The notes: generated by a model from the letters alone, not told the origin. A stretch of 39,906 nucleotides of DNA from Puniceicoccaceae bacterium (GCA_007692545.1 REBV01000129.1:1-39906); one strand, 5' to 3'; shown: positions 12,220 through 23,143, numbered from the stretch's first letter. Program-made: numbers and translations.

Positions 12220-13401
12220 ATGAGCGTAATCGACACCATCCGCACAAACACCGAATCAGTCATCGGTGAGACCGAACTAGAAGACCGTCTGCACGGCAGC
12301 AAGCCCCTGCGTGTCAAGCTCGGGGTCGACCCGACGCGGCCGGACCTCACCTTTGGCCATCTGGTCGTCTTCAACAAGCTTCGTCAGTTTCAGGACCTGG
12401 GTCATGAGGCGCTCCTGATCATTGGTGATTTCACCACACTGATTGGAGATCCCTCGGGCCGCTCCAGCACCCGCCCGGTGTTGACCAAAGAAGAGATTGT
12501 GGAGAACGCGCAGACCTACCTCGATCAAGCTTTCAAAATTCTTGATCGGGAAAAGACGACGGTCTACTACAACAGCGAGTGGTTCGACAGGATGAGCTTT
12601 GAGGATTGCCTCAAGCTCTCGCGCAAGATGACGGTGGCCCGCATGTTGGAGCGTGATGACTTTGCCAAGCGCTATGCCTCCCAGGCTCCCATTTCGATCA
12701 TCGAGTTTCTCTATCCGCTGATTCAGGGCTATGACTCGCTGGTGCTGAATGCCGATGTTGAAATCGGTGGCACCGACCAGCTGTTTAATATGCTGGTCGG
12801 TCGTGCCCTGCAAAAGGATGCCGGGAAGTTGGAGCAGGCCGTGATCACCATGCCCCTACTGGTCGGTTTGGATGGCACAAAAAAGATGTCGAAAAGCGCG
12901 GATAATTTCATCGCGTTTACGGACAGCGCCAAGGAGATGTTTGGCAAGGTCATGTCGATCAGTGACACAACCATGTGGGATTATTATCGCCTGCTGCTGG
13001 AGCTACCGCAGGACCGGATTGAAAAACTCAAAACCGGCCACCCGATGGAGGCTAAAAAGCACCTTGCATCGTCCCTGGTCGGTCAGTTTCACTCGATGAA
13101 AGCCGCCAAGCACGAGCTGGAGCAGTTCGAGCAGGTCTTTTCCCGCAATAAATTGCCCGATGATATGCCCACGTTTACCTGGAGTGATTTGGTCGGCTCG
13201 GCAACCCGCGCACCGCTCTGCGAGCTCATGGCGCAGTCGGAGTTATTTGAGAGCAAGGGAGCCGTCCGCCGTCTGGTGCAGCAGGGTGGGGTCAAGATCG
13301 ACGGTGAAAAACAGACCGATCCCAACCGCGAACTGAGCCCGCCGGAGGGCGAACAAATCTTTCAAGCGGGCAAGCGGATCTTCTTTAAAGTGGTCGGCTA
13401 G
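12220..13401 (+). CDS. tyrS: Tyrosyl-tRNA synthetase
   Basis: VKLGVDPTRPDLTFGHLVV (HIGH-like), IGDFTTLIGDPSGRS, LVGLDGTKKMSKSADN (KMSKS), C-terminal S4-like region. Confidence 0.95.
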   Translation: MSVIDTIRTNTESVIGETELEDRLHGSKPLRVKLGVDPTRPDLTFGHLVVFNKLRQFQDLGHEALLIIGDFTTLIGDPSGRSSTRPVLTKEEIVENAQTYLDQAFKILDREKTTVYYNSEWFDRMSFEDCLKLSRKMTVARMLERDDFAKRYASQAPISIIEFLYPLIQGYDSLVLNADVEIGGTDQLFNMLVGRALQKDAGKLEQAVITMPLLVGLDGTKKMSKSADNFIAFTDSAKEMFGKVMSISDTTMWDYYRLLLELPQDRIEKLKTGHPMEAKKHLASSLVGQFHSMKAAKHELEQFEQVFSRNKLPDDMPTFTWSDLVGSATRAPLCELMAQSELFESKGAVRRLVQQGGVKIDGEKQTDPNRELSPPEGEQIFQAGKRIFFKVVG

Positions 13402-13502
13402 ACGCATCGCTTGCGGTAATCGTTTGACATTCAAAAGCTTTCATAGAAAAACTCCTTGTATCTTCAGTTCAGCTATAAAAGCGCTTTAACCATCATCACA
13501 TT

Positions 13503-14525
13503 GTGTTTGGATTCCTCTCTAACGACATCGGCATCGACCTTGGCACTGCCAACACCCTAGTTTTCGCCAAAGAAAAGGGCATCGTTCTGCGAGAGCCCAG
13601 CGTGGTGGCGATCTATTCGTCGACCAAGAAAGTTTGCGCCGTCGGGTCCGAGGCCAAGAAGATGCTGGGCCGCACGCCCGGTAACATCACCGCGATCCGT
13701 CCGATGAAGGATGGGGTCATTGCCGATTTTGAGATTACCGAGGCGATGCTCCGCTACTTCATCAATAAGGTGAACCGAAAGAAAACCTTTGTGGCCCCCC
13801 GGATTGTGGTAGCCGTGCCCTCGGGGATTACGGAAGTGGAGCGCCGCGCCGTTAAAGATTCGGCTATTCGTGCCGGTGCGCGGGATGTCGTCTTGCTCGA
13901 AGAGCCCATGGCGGCTGCTATCGGAGTCGGCCTGCCGATCGACGAACCGGCGGCTAATATGATCGTGGATATCGGTGGGGGCACGACGGAGGTCGCCATT
14001 ATCTCGCTGGCCGGTGTCGTCTATACGAAGAGCATTCGCGTCGGTGGCGACGAGATCGACAGTGCCATCGTCAACTACATGAAGCGCGCTTATAATTTGA
14101 TGATTGGTGAGCGCACGGCTGAGGAGATTAAAATAACGGTGGGCTCCGCCTTTCCTTTGGAAGAAGAAATCTCCATGGAGGTGCGCGGGCGTGACTCCGT
14201 GGCCGGCCTGCCCAAGACGATCACGATCACTTCCCAGGAGATCCGCGATGCCCTCTCAGACACGATCGCTTCGATCGTTGATCTGGTGCGCAATGCCCTG
14301 GAGCGTTGCCCCCCCGAGCTTTCGGCAGACCTGGTCGATCGCGGATTTTTTCTTGCTGGTGGTGGTGCCCTGATCAAGGGACTGGATCAGCAACTCAGCG
14401 ATGCCACGGGGCTCCCCGTCGTCATTGCTGACGATCCTCTCAGTGCGGTTGCCAATGGCACCGGTATGGTCTTGCATGAGTTGGCCTTCCTGCTCAAGGA
14501 CCTCACGGGTAACCCCAAAAGCTAG
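13503..14525 (+). CDS. mreB: Rod shape-determining protein MreB (GTG start)
   Basis: [63 protein letters not shown]. Confidence 0.97.
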   Translation: MFGFLSNDIGIDLGTANTLVFAKEKGIVLREPSVVAIYSSTKKVCAVGSEAKKMLGRTPGNITAIRPMKDGVIADFEITEAMLRYFINKVNRKKTFVAPRIVVAVPSGITEVERRAVKDSAIRAGARDVVLLEEPMAAAIGVGLPIDEPAANMIVDIGGGTTEVAIISLAGVVYTKSIRVGGDEIDSAIVNYMKRAYNLMIGERTAEEIKITVGSAFPLEEEISMEVRGRDSVAGLPKTITITSQEIRDALSDTIASIVDLVRNALERCPPELSADLVDRGFFLAGGGALIKGLDQQLSDATGLPVVIADDPLSAVANGTGMVLHELAFLLKDLTGNPKS

Positions 14526-14534
14526 CGTAGGACC

Positions 14535-15386
14535 GTGGCGAATCACCGCCTCGATAAGATCAAACCGCTAGTCGCCCTCGGCGTCTTTCTGGTTGCGTGG
14601 TGGGTCATTCCAGCCACGGTCAAATCATTCATGCGGGTGAGCTTTACCGAGTTTCAGGCACCTGCCTGGGTGGCTACATCCTACCTGGATGATCTGGAGA
14701 GTTTTTGGGCGCGTCGCAGTCACTCCAAAGTCGAGTTGATCGAAGCCGGGCGCGATGTGGCGCGACTCAAGTCACTCTATCAGTTTAACGCGCAGCGCAG
14801 TCAGGCCCTTGAGTCTGAGGTTGAGCGTCTGGAAGCCATCCTCAAGCTGCCCAGTCGACGTGAGTTTCGCTACGAGGTGGCTCGCGTTATTCGGCGCGAT
14901 CTCAACGCCTGGTGGCAGCATATTATTATCCGTAAGGGCAAGGACTTTGATATCCCGCTGGGAGCAGCGGTCGTCTTCTCCGGTGGGGTAGTCGGCCGTG
15001 TGGTTGAGGTCAACGCTTTCACCAGTCGGGTCGAGCTGATCACCAGCCCAAATTTCCGCATGGCGGCCTACTTCGAAGGGGATGAGCGTCCGGTGGTTTA
15101 TCAGGGCGTGCCGCAGAGTGGCTTCGGATCCCCGGTCGGTTCGGTGCGCGATGCACCTCAGGATATGATCGCCAGCAGTCAAAACCCGCTTAAGCTCGTC
15201 TCGACGCGCCTCGGTGGTACTTTCCCGCCGGGTCTCTTTATCGGGGAAGTCAGGTGGCTGGAGCCCGGCAGCACGGGCATTTTTCAAGCGGGGGAGGTGG
15301 AACTCGATGCCCGCTTACTCAGTCTACACGAAGTCGCCGTGCTCATTCCCCTTCTTCCGATCGACCTCGATAACAATGCTCCTTGA
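14535..15386 (+). CDS. mreC: Rod shape-determining protein MreC (GTG start)
   Basis: Position after mreB; N-terminal TM, coiled coil, and VSGGVVGRVVEVNAFTSRVELITSPNF-like MreC core. Confidence 0.9.
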   Translation: MANHRLDKIKPLVALGVFLVAWWVIPATVKSFMRVSFTEFQAPAWVATSYLDDLESFWARRSHSKVELIEAGRDVARLKSLYQFNAQRSQALESEVERLEAILKLPSRREFRYEVARVIRRDLNAWWQHIIIRKGKDFDIPLGAAVVFSGGVVGRVVEVNAFTSRVELITSPNFRMAAYFEGDERPVVYQGVPQSGFGSPVGSVRDAPQDMIASSQNPLKLVSTRLGGTFPPGLFIGEVRWLEPGSTGIFQAGEVELDARLLSLHEVAVLIPLLPIDLDNNAP

Positions 15387-15906
15387 TCCCAGAGCCCTAT
15401 TGCTTTTTGCCGCCAACGCGCTGCTGCTCTATCTGATGTTGCTGGTCAACTCCGCCTTGGCCGGCTGGTCCATCTATCTCTTCTTACTGGGGCCGATGGT
15501 CGTTTTGCCAGCACTTTACCTCCGACATCAGTCCTATTTTATTTGCACCTTTGTCTCCGGGCTTTGGGTCGATGCGGCCCTGCCAGGTCCCTTTGGTCTC
15601 TTTACCACGGGCTTTCTCCTGGCCGGCGCTTTTATTTTCATGCTGCGCATCCGCTTCCGGGCCGAGCACAACTACCACCCCATCCTGATCACCCATATTC
15701 TGAATCTTTTTTACCTTGGACTACTCACCCTGTTCGTGGGCCTCTCACAGTGGTCCAGCCCCGTATTTTGGATGCAGGTCCTCACAACCAGCCTGGTCTC
15801 CCACCTGGCACTTCTGATTGTGGCCCCCTGGTTTTTTCAACTCGAACGTGCGCTCTTCGTTCTGTTTCATTTGGACTCTGAGCCGGAGGACTATCCCATC
15901 TTATGA
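15376..15906 (+). CDS. mreD: Rod shape-determining protein MreD
   Basis: Polytopic small membrane protein in the canonical mreBCD-mrdA order; start [11 protein letters not shown] overlaps the mreC end. Confidence 0.75.
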   Translation: MLLDPRALLLFAANALLLYLMLLVNSALAGWSIYLFLLGPMVVLPALYLRHQSYFICTFVSGLWVDAALPGPFGLFTTGFLLAGAFIFMLRIRFRAEHNYHPILITHILNLFYLGLLTLFVGLSQWSSPVFWMQVLTTSLVSHLALLIVAPWFFQLERALFVLFHLDSEPEDYPIL

Positions 15907-17852
15907 GTCAGTTCGACGTGCATCGGCGGGAGAATCCGCGTCTGCTCTTTTTCTTTTGGATCGTCTTGATCTCCAGTCTCACGCTTGTCCTGGGCCTGGG
16001 TTGGAGGCAGCTCGTGGCCAACCAAAAGTATGAAGTCATTGAGAAGCGGCAGACCGAGCGCCGCGTGCTTAAGCCCGGCCCGCGCGGGGATATTTACGAC
16101 CGCAAGGGTAACCTGCTGGTCGGGAACCGCCCCCATTATTCGGCGGTGGTTTATCTGGACGATTTGCGCGCCGAATTCCGCGCCGAGTATTCCAGCATCA
16201 TTCGCGCGGAACGTGAACGGCTCCGCCAGGCCTATCTCCAGGCTCCGGAGAGCGAACGCTCCGAGCAAAGTCTGATCCCAAACTACAACGAATTGCAGTG
16301 GGTGGCCCGGCAAAACGTCATCCAACGCTACGTCGACGAAATTAACCGCATCACGGGGCGCGAAGATACCTTGTCCGCGCGAACTGTCATCCGTCATTTT
16401 AACGAGCAATTGCTCCTGCCCCTGGCACTGGTTGAAGACTTGAAACCGGAGGAATACGCCCGCCTGATCGAACAAGTGCCCGTGCAGTCGCCCATCGAGA
16501 TTCATACCGACACGGCGCGCTATTACCCTTACGGAGAGGCCGCAGCCCACACGCTGGGCTATGTGCAGAATGTAAACCCCGACCCGGATGAGATCCCTGC
16601 TGACGGGATCAAGACCTTTACCTTTAAAACCAAGCTGGGGAAGACCGGGCTCGAGTATGCCTTCGATGAGCAGCTTTCCGGGCGGACTGGCACCGAAATG
16701 TGGCGGGTCGATCCGCTCGGGTTTCAAGATACCTTGCTGGAGCAAGTGACGCCCAAACAGGGGCAAAATCTGATTACCAGTATCGATATCGACTTACAAT
16801 TGGCGGCAGAGAGGGCTCTGGGCGACCGCACAGGCGCCGCCGTAGCCCTCGATGTGCACACCGGCGAGGTGCTCGCTATCGTCAGCAAGCCGAGTTACGA
16901 CCTGAACGACCTCAGCCCCTTCATTCCGCGCACCACTTTCGACGCCATCAACGAGCGGGGCGCTTGGCTCAACCGCTCCCTGCAACTCTCTTACCCGCCA
17001 GGTTCCACCTTCAAACTAATCACTGGCATTGCCGGCGTGCGTGCCGGGACAATCGAGGCCGGTGTTGAGCACAACTGTCAGGGTGTCTACCGCTTGGGCG
17101 ACCGTATCTTCCGCTGCCACGCTCGTAATGGACATGGCTGGGTCGATGAGGCGAGTTCGATAGCAGCCAGTTGCAACATCTTCTATTATGCCGAGGGCCT
17201 GCGTATGGGGATCGATGTCCTTAGCGCCGAGGCCAAGCGCTTTGGGCTCGACCAGAGGACCGGCATTGAAGTCCCCTTTGAAACGGGCCGACTTGTCGTG
17301 CCGACCAGAGAATGGAAGCGTGAGCGCATTGGCTCTGGCTGGGTCCCGGGCGATACTGCCAACACTGCCATTGGTCAGGGCTTCCTCCTCGTTACCCCGC
17401 TGCAAATGGCCACGGTGATGGCCTCGATCGCACGTGGGGAGACACGAACCCAGCCCACGTTGCAGGCGCTTACTGCGGAAGCGGCCGCCCAGGTCCAGCA
17501 TGGTGGCGAACCGATTGGGCTGACTGCCGCGCAAAGGGCCGAGCTATGGGAGGGCATGGAGCGGGTCGTGGGCCCCGGGGGAACCGGGCGTCTGATTCAG
17601 ATTGATGGCCTGCGCATCGGCGGGAAGACCGGCACGGCTGATTTCCGGGCTCACGGGCAGAACGTAAATCTGGCCTGGTTTATTGGCTTTGCGCCAGTCG
17701 AGAATCCGCAGATTGCGGTGGCCGTGATGGTCGAAGGCACGAGTGCCAGCGATCGTTTCCACGGTGGTTCGACGGCCGGTCCTGTGGCCAAAGATATTTT
17801 TCTCGAATTTATCGAGCAGTACCCCGAGCGGGCCGGCTTTCCGACTTTGTGA
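15903..17852 (+). CDS. mrdA: Penicillin-binding protein 2 (transpeptidase)
   Basis: N-terminal [34 protein letters not shown] (SxxK), [18 protein letters not shown] (KTG). Confidence 0.95.
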   Translation: MSQFDVHRRENPRLLFFFWIVLISSLTLVLGLGWRQLVANQKYEVIEKRQTERRVLKPGPRGDIYDRKGNLLVGNRPHYSAVVYLDDLRAEFRAEYSSIIRAERERLRQAYLQAPESERSEQSLIPNYNELQWVARQNVIQRYVDEINRITGREDTLSARTVIRHFNEQLLLPLALVEDLKPEEYARLIEQVPVQSPIEIHTDTARYYPYGEAAAHTLGYVQNVNPDPDEIPADGIKTFTFKTKLGKTGLEYAFDEQLSGRTGTEMWRVDPLGFQDTLLEQVTPKQGQNLITSIDIDLQLAAERALGDRTGAAVALDVHTGEVLAIVSKPSYDLNDLSPFIPRTTFDAINERGAWLNRSLQLSYPPGSTFKLITGIAGVRAGTIEAGVEHNCQGVYRLGDRIFRCHARNGHGWVDEASSIAASCNIFYYAEGLRMGIDVLSAEAKRFGLDQRTGIEVPFETGRLVVPTREWKRERIGSGWVPGDTANTAIGQGFLLVTPLQMATVMASIARGETRTQPTLQALTAEAAAQVQHGGEPIGLTAAQRAELWEGMERVVGPGGTGRLIQIDGLRIGGKTGTADFRAHGQNVNLAWFIGFAPVENPQIAVAVMVEGTSASDRFHGGSTAGPVAKDIFLEFIEQYPERAGFPTL

Positions 17853-17860
17853 GAGCAGCT

Positions 17861-18715
17861 CTACGCGCTTACATAGGCCAATTGCAGCAGTGCTTTAAGA
17901 CGCTCAACTTCATCACTGGAGGTTTTGGCAATGAAGCCCCGCGCGTGCGTAAAGTGCACATCAGTCTCTTCATCCAAGCGGGTGAATTCCATAGCCGGAT
18001 CGTCTTGAAAACGGCGCAGGCCATAGCCCTCGCCGCGGCTGTCCGGATAGACCAGCGCCCGTATTTCGCCCTCCATGCCGAGCTTCGCTACATGGTAGCC
18101 CATCCCCGCAGAAGCGTCTTCCGGTAGTGACTCCGTGCGTGGTAAGTAGAGTGCCTTAAAGCCGTCAAAGGCCCAGACTTCGGCGTGCTCGGCGACGAAA
18201 GCAAGGCGTTCTTTCAGGTTCGTCACGTAGTCCACCAGATCCTGACCAATCATTCGCATGACCTCCCAGACGGGCTCTCCCGGCTTGTGCTCCGTTCCGT
18301 TGGCGAAACGTCGTATTAGAGTGATATCGAGTGGCGAGTTAAGTCGGCCCACCAGCTCACGGTCGATGCCCAGCCATTCTGCCGTATCTGCTGGGCCCCT
18401 GCAATCAAACCACTCAGCCACTTCCAGCCAGCTGCAAAATTCGCGTGCCGATTCATAGATACCGAGGTGTTGCAGGACGAGTGAGAGTGCGCAAGTAGGG
18501 ACATGATCCCGGGGCAGTTGATGGTGGTCGAAGTTGTGTTGGTCCGGTGCGTGCTGATGGCCGACATCGACGACAGCCACACTTGGGTCGTCGAGGTCCT
18601 GTTCGGTCGGGTCACGGCGCAGGATGGGGACCGGAGCTAGGGTGAGGAGCACCGCGCAGGCTAAAAAGTCGTCTTTGTGGGCACCGCCCGGGTGAGTGAT
18701 TATGGTTTCGATCAT
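17861..18715 (-). CDS. MYG1 (UPF0160) family protein
   Basis: THPGGAHKDDFLACAVL, VAVVDVGHQHAPDQHNFDHHQ and DASAGMGYHVAKLGMEGEIRALVYPDSRGEGYGLR-like segments of the MYG1/DHH-related family. Confidence 0.82.
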   Translation of the reverse strand: MIETIITHPGGAHKDDFLACAVLLTLAPVPILRRDPTEQDLDDPSVAVVDVGHQHAPDQHNFDHHQLPRDHVPTCALSLVLQHLGIYESAREFCSWLEVAEWFDCRGPADTAEWLGIDRELVGRLNSPLDITLIRRFANGTEHKPGEPVWEVMRMIGQDLVDYVTNLKERLAFVAEHAEVWAFDGFKALYLPRTESLPEDASAGMGYHVAKLGMEGEIRALVYPDSRGEGYGLRRFQDDPAMEFTRLDEETDVHFTHARGFIAKTSSDEVERLKALLQLAYVSA

Positions 18716-18843
18716 AGCTGCCTAGTGCGCGGTCAGGAGGCGTCGCTGGCAAGTTTTCATTTTTACCGGTTGCGGAGCTACAAGGTTGCTAATTGTTTGC
18801 TCCTGACGCTCACTAGACAAGTCGATAGATTCGCTTCACACAA

Positions 18844-19734
18844 ATGAAACCAACCCTGCACATCATCACCGGCCCGACCGCCGTGGGCAAGACCGAGTAT
18901 GCCTTGAGCTACGCCGAGTCGCATGGCGCAGAAATTGTGTCCTGCGATGCCTCGCTCATCTATCGTGGGATGGATATCGGCACGGCCAAACCCAGTGCCG
19001 AAGAGCGAGCCCGCGTGCCACACCATTTGATCGATCTCAGTCCAGTTGACCAGCCCTACGATATCGTCGCCTATGTGCGCGATGCTGAGGCCGCGGTCAG
19101 GGATATTTTTGCGCGGGGCCGATCGGTCGTCGTCACCGGGGGCAGTGGCTTCTATCTGAAGAGTTTTTTCGCTCCGGTCATCGACGAAGTGGCAGTCAGC
19201 GAAGAACTGCGTGCGCAGGTGGCGACACTCTTTGCCGAAAAAGGCCTGGCCGGACTCCTCGCCAAGTTACGGGAGCAGAGTCCGGCTGGCTTGGGCAATC
19301 TGGACCTGCAAAACCCCCGGCGGGTCCTCCGTGCTCTGGAGCGCTGCCTCGCTGCCGGTAAGGACTTGCCCACGCTCCAGGCCGAGTTCGCAGCCCGCCC
19401 GCAGCCCTACGCAGATTGCAGCAAACAGTTTATTTTGCTGGAGCGCGACCGTGAGAGCCTGCGGCAACGCGTCGCTCAGCGGGCTGAGCAAATGCTGGCT
19501 AGCGGGCTGATTGAAGAAGTGGAAGGGCTACTCAGCCAGGGCATTCGCCAAAATCCCAGCGCCGCCTCAGCCATCGGTTATCGGGAGACCATCGCCTACC
19601 TGGAGGGGAGCTTATCCCGGGAAGACTTGCTGCCCGCCATCGTGCAGAACACGCTGCACCTAGTAAAAAAGCAACGCACCTGGTTTCGAACCCAGATCCC
19701 CGAACCGGATCAGCACCTCGTTCTCACTGCCTGA
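18844..19734 (+). CDS. miaA: tRNA dimethylallyltransferase
   Basis: IITGPTAVGKTEYALSYAESHGAEIVSCDASLIYRGMDIGTAKPSAEERARVPHHLIDL; VVTGGSGFYLKSFF; SAASAIGYRETIAYLEG. Confidence 0.96.
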   Translation: MKPTLHIITGPTAVGKTEYALSYAESHGAEIVSCDASLIYRGMDIGTAKPSAEERARVPHHLIDLSPVDQPYDIVAYVRDAEAAVRDIFARGRSVVVTGGSGFYLKSFFAPVIDEVAVSEELRAQVATLFAEKGLAGLLAKLREQSPAGLGNLDLQNPRRVLRALERCLAAGKDLPTLQAEFAARPQPYADCSKQFILLERDRESLRQRVAQRAEQMLASGLIEEVEGLLSQGIRQNPSAASAIGYRETIAYLEGSLSREDLLPAIVQNTLHLVKKQRTWFRTQIPEPDQHLVLTA

Positions 19735-19839
19735 TGCGCTTGGCTTAAAATGGCACACCGCTTCAAGGGGCAGTTTATTGGTCTACATTTGTAGGCCTTC
19801 TAGAGTCATATAAAGCGAAAACTCATCTGTAAAAATGTA

Positions 19840-19860
19840 AAAAAGGGACTGTCCCTTTTT
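19840..19860. repeat. Perfect palindrome AAAAAGGGAC-T-GTCCCTTTTT; terminator-like or REP-like
   Basis: 10-bp perfect arms with a 1-nt centre; intergenic between convergent miaA and the AraC-type regulator. Confidence 0.6.
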
Positions 19861-19932
19861 GAGGTGTTTTAGAGAGATTAGTCTATGGGATTGGAACATG
19901 TTGTTGATGATAATCTTAGAGAGAACAACAGG

Positions 19933-19949
19933 GGCGGCAGAGCCAACCC
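19933..19949. repeat. 17-bp dispersed repeat copy A (GGCGGCAGAGCCAACCC)
   Basis: Exact reverse complement present at 31816-31832. Confidence 0.8.
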
Positions 19950-19971
19950 TGCTACACTGGGGCGTAGCAGG
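19948..19971. repeat. Hairpin CCTGCTAC-N8-GTAGCAGG adjoining dispersed repeat copy A
   Basis: Perfect 8-bp arms at 19948-19955 and 19964-19971. Confidence 0.6.
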
Positions 19972-19983
19972 ATGTCCTCTGAC

Positions 19984-21105
19984 CTAGGAGGGGTGTGTGC
20001 GGAAGGCCTTCGGTGAGTGACCGCTTTGCTTTTTGAACCAGGCGGAAAAGTGGTGGGGTTCGGGATAGCCGCAGCGGTGCCCGACTTCCATCACAGGGAG
20101 GGTGCTTTGGTTCAATAGTTCCCGGGCCAGTTTTAGCCGGTGTTCGCTCAATTTACGGTAGGGGCTGGTCTTGAACTGAGCACGAAAGGCTTGTTCGAGC
20201 GAGCGGCGGGAGACGCCGAGTGTCTCCGCCAAGCTTCCGACATCGAGCGTGGCCTCACCCAGATGCTCCTGGATGTAGTTGGCCGCCCGTTGGGCCAGGC
20301 GCGCCGGCCCGGGAGCCAGGCTGGACTCGCGGGAAATCAGTTGGGCCGGACTGGCGAAGCTCAACCATTCACCATCGCCTTTTCCAGCCTTCAATTGATC
20401 CAGCCGCCGAGCCGCCCGATAGCCGATTTCCTGGGTCGGCAATTGAAAACTACTGATCCCGATCTCGGCGAAGATGGATTCGGGTGGCTCGTTGCCGACA
20501 CCCAGCACCAGTAAGTCCTGCCCAATCTGCCAGCCCAGGTTTCGGGCCGCGATGATTAAGTCTCTGGCCAGGCGATCGCTGGCACAAAAAACACCGACGG
20601 GTCGGGGTAACTCAGCCAAGGCCGCTAGGACGGCCTTCACCGGTGGCCCCGCCCGTAGATCCTGAATACGTTCCCCGGGGAGGACGCTCATGAAGCCAGC
20701 CCGACGCAGTTGATTATAGTGAACTCGATCCGCGCTGTAAATGGCATAGCTTCGAGCCGCCTGTGCCTGCAAGTGCCGCCCCGCCTCGACCCCGAGGGCA
20801 AAGTCATCCACACTGACACTGGGAATACAGCGAATCTCAGAAAACTGAAATAGATTGACCGCCTCCACATGATAGTCCCGCAAAGCCGCAACCCAGCGGT
20901 CGCTGACGAAGCTCCCAATGACGCCACTAAGCTTTCCAGAGGCCGCCAATTGCATGAGTCGCTCCTCGAAGCCGAAGTTGAGCGGTAGTAGCTGCCAGTC
21001 CAGTTTGGCCTGTGCAAGGTAATCGGTCACGCCAGCAAAGATCTCCGCCGCATGACGGAAATTCAAATCAAAGGCGACGGCCACCATGGATTCGGGCGTT
21101 TTCAA
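19984..21105 (-). CDS. XylR-type transcriptional regulator (LacI-like sensor domain + AraC HTH); TTG start at 21105 or ATG at 21087
   Basis: N-terminal periplasmic-binding-like domain (VAVAFDLNFRHAAEIFAGVTDYL..., PVGVFCASDRLARDLIIAARNLG) and C-terminal AraC HTH (VGSLAETLGVSRRSLEQAFRAQFKTSPYRKLSEHRLKLARELL...GYPEPHHFSAWFKKQSGHSPKAFR). Confidence 0.9.
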   Translation of the reverse strand: MKTPESMVAVAFDLNFRHAAEIFAGVTDYLAQAKLDWQLLPLNFGFEERLMQLAASGKLSGVIGSFVSDRWVAALRDYHVEAVNLFQFSEIRCIPSVSVDDFALGVEAGRHLQAQAARSYAIYSADRVHYNQLRRAGFMSVLPGERIQDLRAGPPVKAVLAALAELPRPVGVFCASDRLARDLIIAARNLGWQIGQDLLVLGVGNEPPESIFAEIGISSFQLPTQEIGYRAARRLDQLKAGKGDGEWLSFASPAQLISRESSLAPGPARLAQRAANYIQEHLGEATLDVGSLAETLGVSRRSLEQAFRAQFKTSPYRKLSEHRLKLARELLNQSTLPVMEVGHRCGYPEPHHFSAWFKKQSGHSPKAFRTHPS

Positions 21106-21186
21106 TGAATTTTACGCATATATATAAAAATAAATACGTAAATACGAAAAGACAAATTTTTAAAATAGTCTACACTGTTGTTGATT

Positions 21187-22203
21187 ATGAAAAAAGCATT
21201 GATTACCGGTATCACGGGGCAGGACGGATCGTATTTGGCCGAGCTCCTTTTGGAAAAGGGTTATGAGGTACACGGCATCATTCGCCGCTGCTCGACCTTC
21301 AATACGCAGCGCATCGAGCACCTGTATTCGGACCCGCACATCAATGGCACGCGGATGTTTTTGCACTACGGGGATCTGGCGGACGGTGTCATGCTGATGA
21401 AACTGCTCTATCAACTGCGCCCGGATGAGATTTATCACCTCGGGGCTCAGAGTCACGTGCGGGTCTCTTTCGACGTGCCGGAGTATACCGGAGATGTCAC
21501 CGGTTTGGGCACGCTGCGTTTGCTCGAGGCCATTCGTGAAGTTGGCTTGGAGAAGAAGTGTCGCTTTTATCAGGCTTCCTCGTCGGAGATGTTTGGCTTG
21601 GTGCAGGAGGTGCCGCAGACGGAGAAGACGCCGTTTTACCCCCGTTCACCCTATGGCTGCGCCAAGGTGTATGCTTATTGGCTGACGGTTAATTATCGGG
21701 AGTCTTATAATATGCATGCGACCAACGGCATATTGTTTAACCACGAATCGCCCCGGCGTGGGGAGACTTTTGTGACGCGCAAGATCACGCGTGCGGCCAC
21801 CCGCATCAAGCTGGGCCTGCAGGACAAGCTCTACCTCGGCAACCTCGACGCGCAGCGCGACTGGGGCTACGCCAAGGAATATGTCGAAGCGATGTGGCTG
21901 ATGCTGCAACAGGACGCGGGCGACGACTATGTGATGGCGACTAATGAGACGCACTCGGTCAAAGACTTCGTGAAAGAGACCTTTGCTTTGCTCGATCTGG
22001 ATTGGGAGGAGTATGTGGATTACGACAAGCGCTACGAGCGCCCGACTGAGGTGGACCTCTTGATCGGTGATCCGGCCAAGGCGAAGCGTCAGCTCGACTG
22101 GGAGCCCAAAGTGCGCTTTAAGGAGCTGGTCAAAATCATGGTCGATTCGGATCTGGTTCTGGCCAAGAATGAACTCGCCTATAAACAAGCCACGCATGGA
22201 TAA
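21187..22203 (+). CDS. gmd: GDP-mannose 4,6-dehydratase
   Basis: [89 protein letters not shown]. Confidence 0.96.
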   Translation: MKKALITGITGQDGSYLAELLLEKGYEVHGIIRRCSTFNTQRIEHLYSDPHINGTRMFLHYGDLADGVMLMKLLYQLRPDEIYHLGAQSHVRVSFDVPEYTGDVTGLGTLRLLEAIREVGLEKKCRFYQASSSEMFGLVQEVPQTEKTPFYPRSPYGCAKVYAYWLTVNYRESYNMHATNGILFNHESPRRGETFVTRKITRAATRIKLGLQDKLYLGNLDAQRDWGYAKEYVEAMWLMLQQDAGDDYVMATNETHSVKDFVKETFALLDLDWEEYVDYDKRYERPTEVDLLIGDPAKAKRQLDWEPKVRFKELVKIMVDSDLVLAKNELAYKQATHG

Positions 22204-23143
22204 GCAGGCGAAAATTTATATTGCCGGGCATGGCGGCATGGTGGGCGGGGCCGTGGTTCGCGCCCTGCGTGACCAGGGATATGCTTCGTTGCTGACGCGG
22301 AGTCGCCGCGAGCTGGATCTGCTCAATCAGGCGGCGGTCGAGGCCTTTTTTGTGGCCGAGCGTCCGGATGTGGCGGTGATCGCAGCGGCCCGGGTGGGCG
22401 GTATTCACGCCAACAACACCTATCCTGCTGATTTCATATACGAAAATCTGGCTATCGCGCAAAATACTATACACGCGGCCTACCGTGCGGGGGTGAAGCG
22501 GCTGCTTTTCCTCGGCAGCACTTGTATCTACCCCAAGCTGGCCGAGCAACCGATTCGCGAAGATTCACTGCTCACCTCTGCGCTGGAGCCGACGAATGAG
22601 GCCTACGCCATTGCGAAAATCGCGGGACTGAAGCTGTGCGAGTTTTATCGGCGCCAGTATGGGGTGTGCTACCACTCCGCGATGCCGACCAATCTCTACG
22701 GTCCGGGCGATAACTACCATCCGCAGAACTCGCATGTGCTGCCGGCTTTGATCCGTCGTTTCCATGAGGCCAAGTTGAGTGGAGCCCCCGAGGTCATGAT
22801 CTGGGGCACGGGCACGCCACTGCGTGAGTTTCTCCATGCCGATGATGCGGCGGCCGGGATTATTCACCTGCTTCAGCTGGAGAGCCCGCCCGATTGGGTC
22901 AATCTCGGCTGCGGCGAAGATATTTCAATCGGCGATTTGGCCCGGCTGGTCATGAAAACGGTCGGCTACGAAGGTGCGCTCGTTTTCGACACCTCGAAGC
23001 CCGACGGCACACCGCGCAAGTTGACCGATATTTCCCGAATCAAGGCGACTGGCTGGACGCCGCAGATTGGTATCGAAGACGGCGTGGCGATGGCCTATCA
23101 GTCGTTTTTGGAAGAGCAGGCGAGCGGGCAGCTGCGGGAGTAA
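22196..23143 (+). CDS. fcl: GDP-L-fucose synthase
   Basis: [88 protein letters not shown]; start overlaps the gmd stop. Confidence 0.95.
   Translation: MDKQAKIYIAGHGGMVGGAVVRALRDQGYASLLTRSRRELDLLNQAAVEAFFVAERPDVAVIAAARVGGIHANNTYPADFIYENLAIAQNTIHAAYRAGVKRLLFLGSTCIYPKLAEQPIREDSLLTSALEPTNEAYAIAKIAGLKLCEFYRRQYGVCYHSAMPTNLYGPGDNYHPQNSHVLPALIRRFHEAKLSGAPEVMIWGTGTPLREFLHADDAAAGIIHLLQLESPPDWVNLGCGEDISIGDLARLVMKTVGYEGALVFDTSKPDGTPRKLTDISRIKATGWTPQIGIEDGVAMAYQSFLEEQASGQLRE

Noticed and set aside
13424-13429. TTGACA as -35 box for mreB
   Set aside because: Perfect -35 hexamer but no acceptable -10 at 16-18 bp spacing (AAAAAC at 17 bp), so no promoter was called.
14772-15287. 171-aa minus-strand ORF inside mreC
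   Set aside because: Antisense shadow with no motifs; the mreBCD order supports the plus-strand reading.
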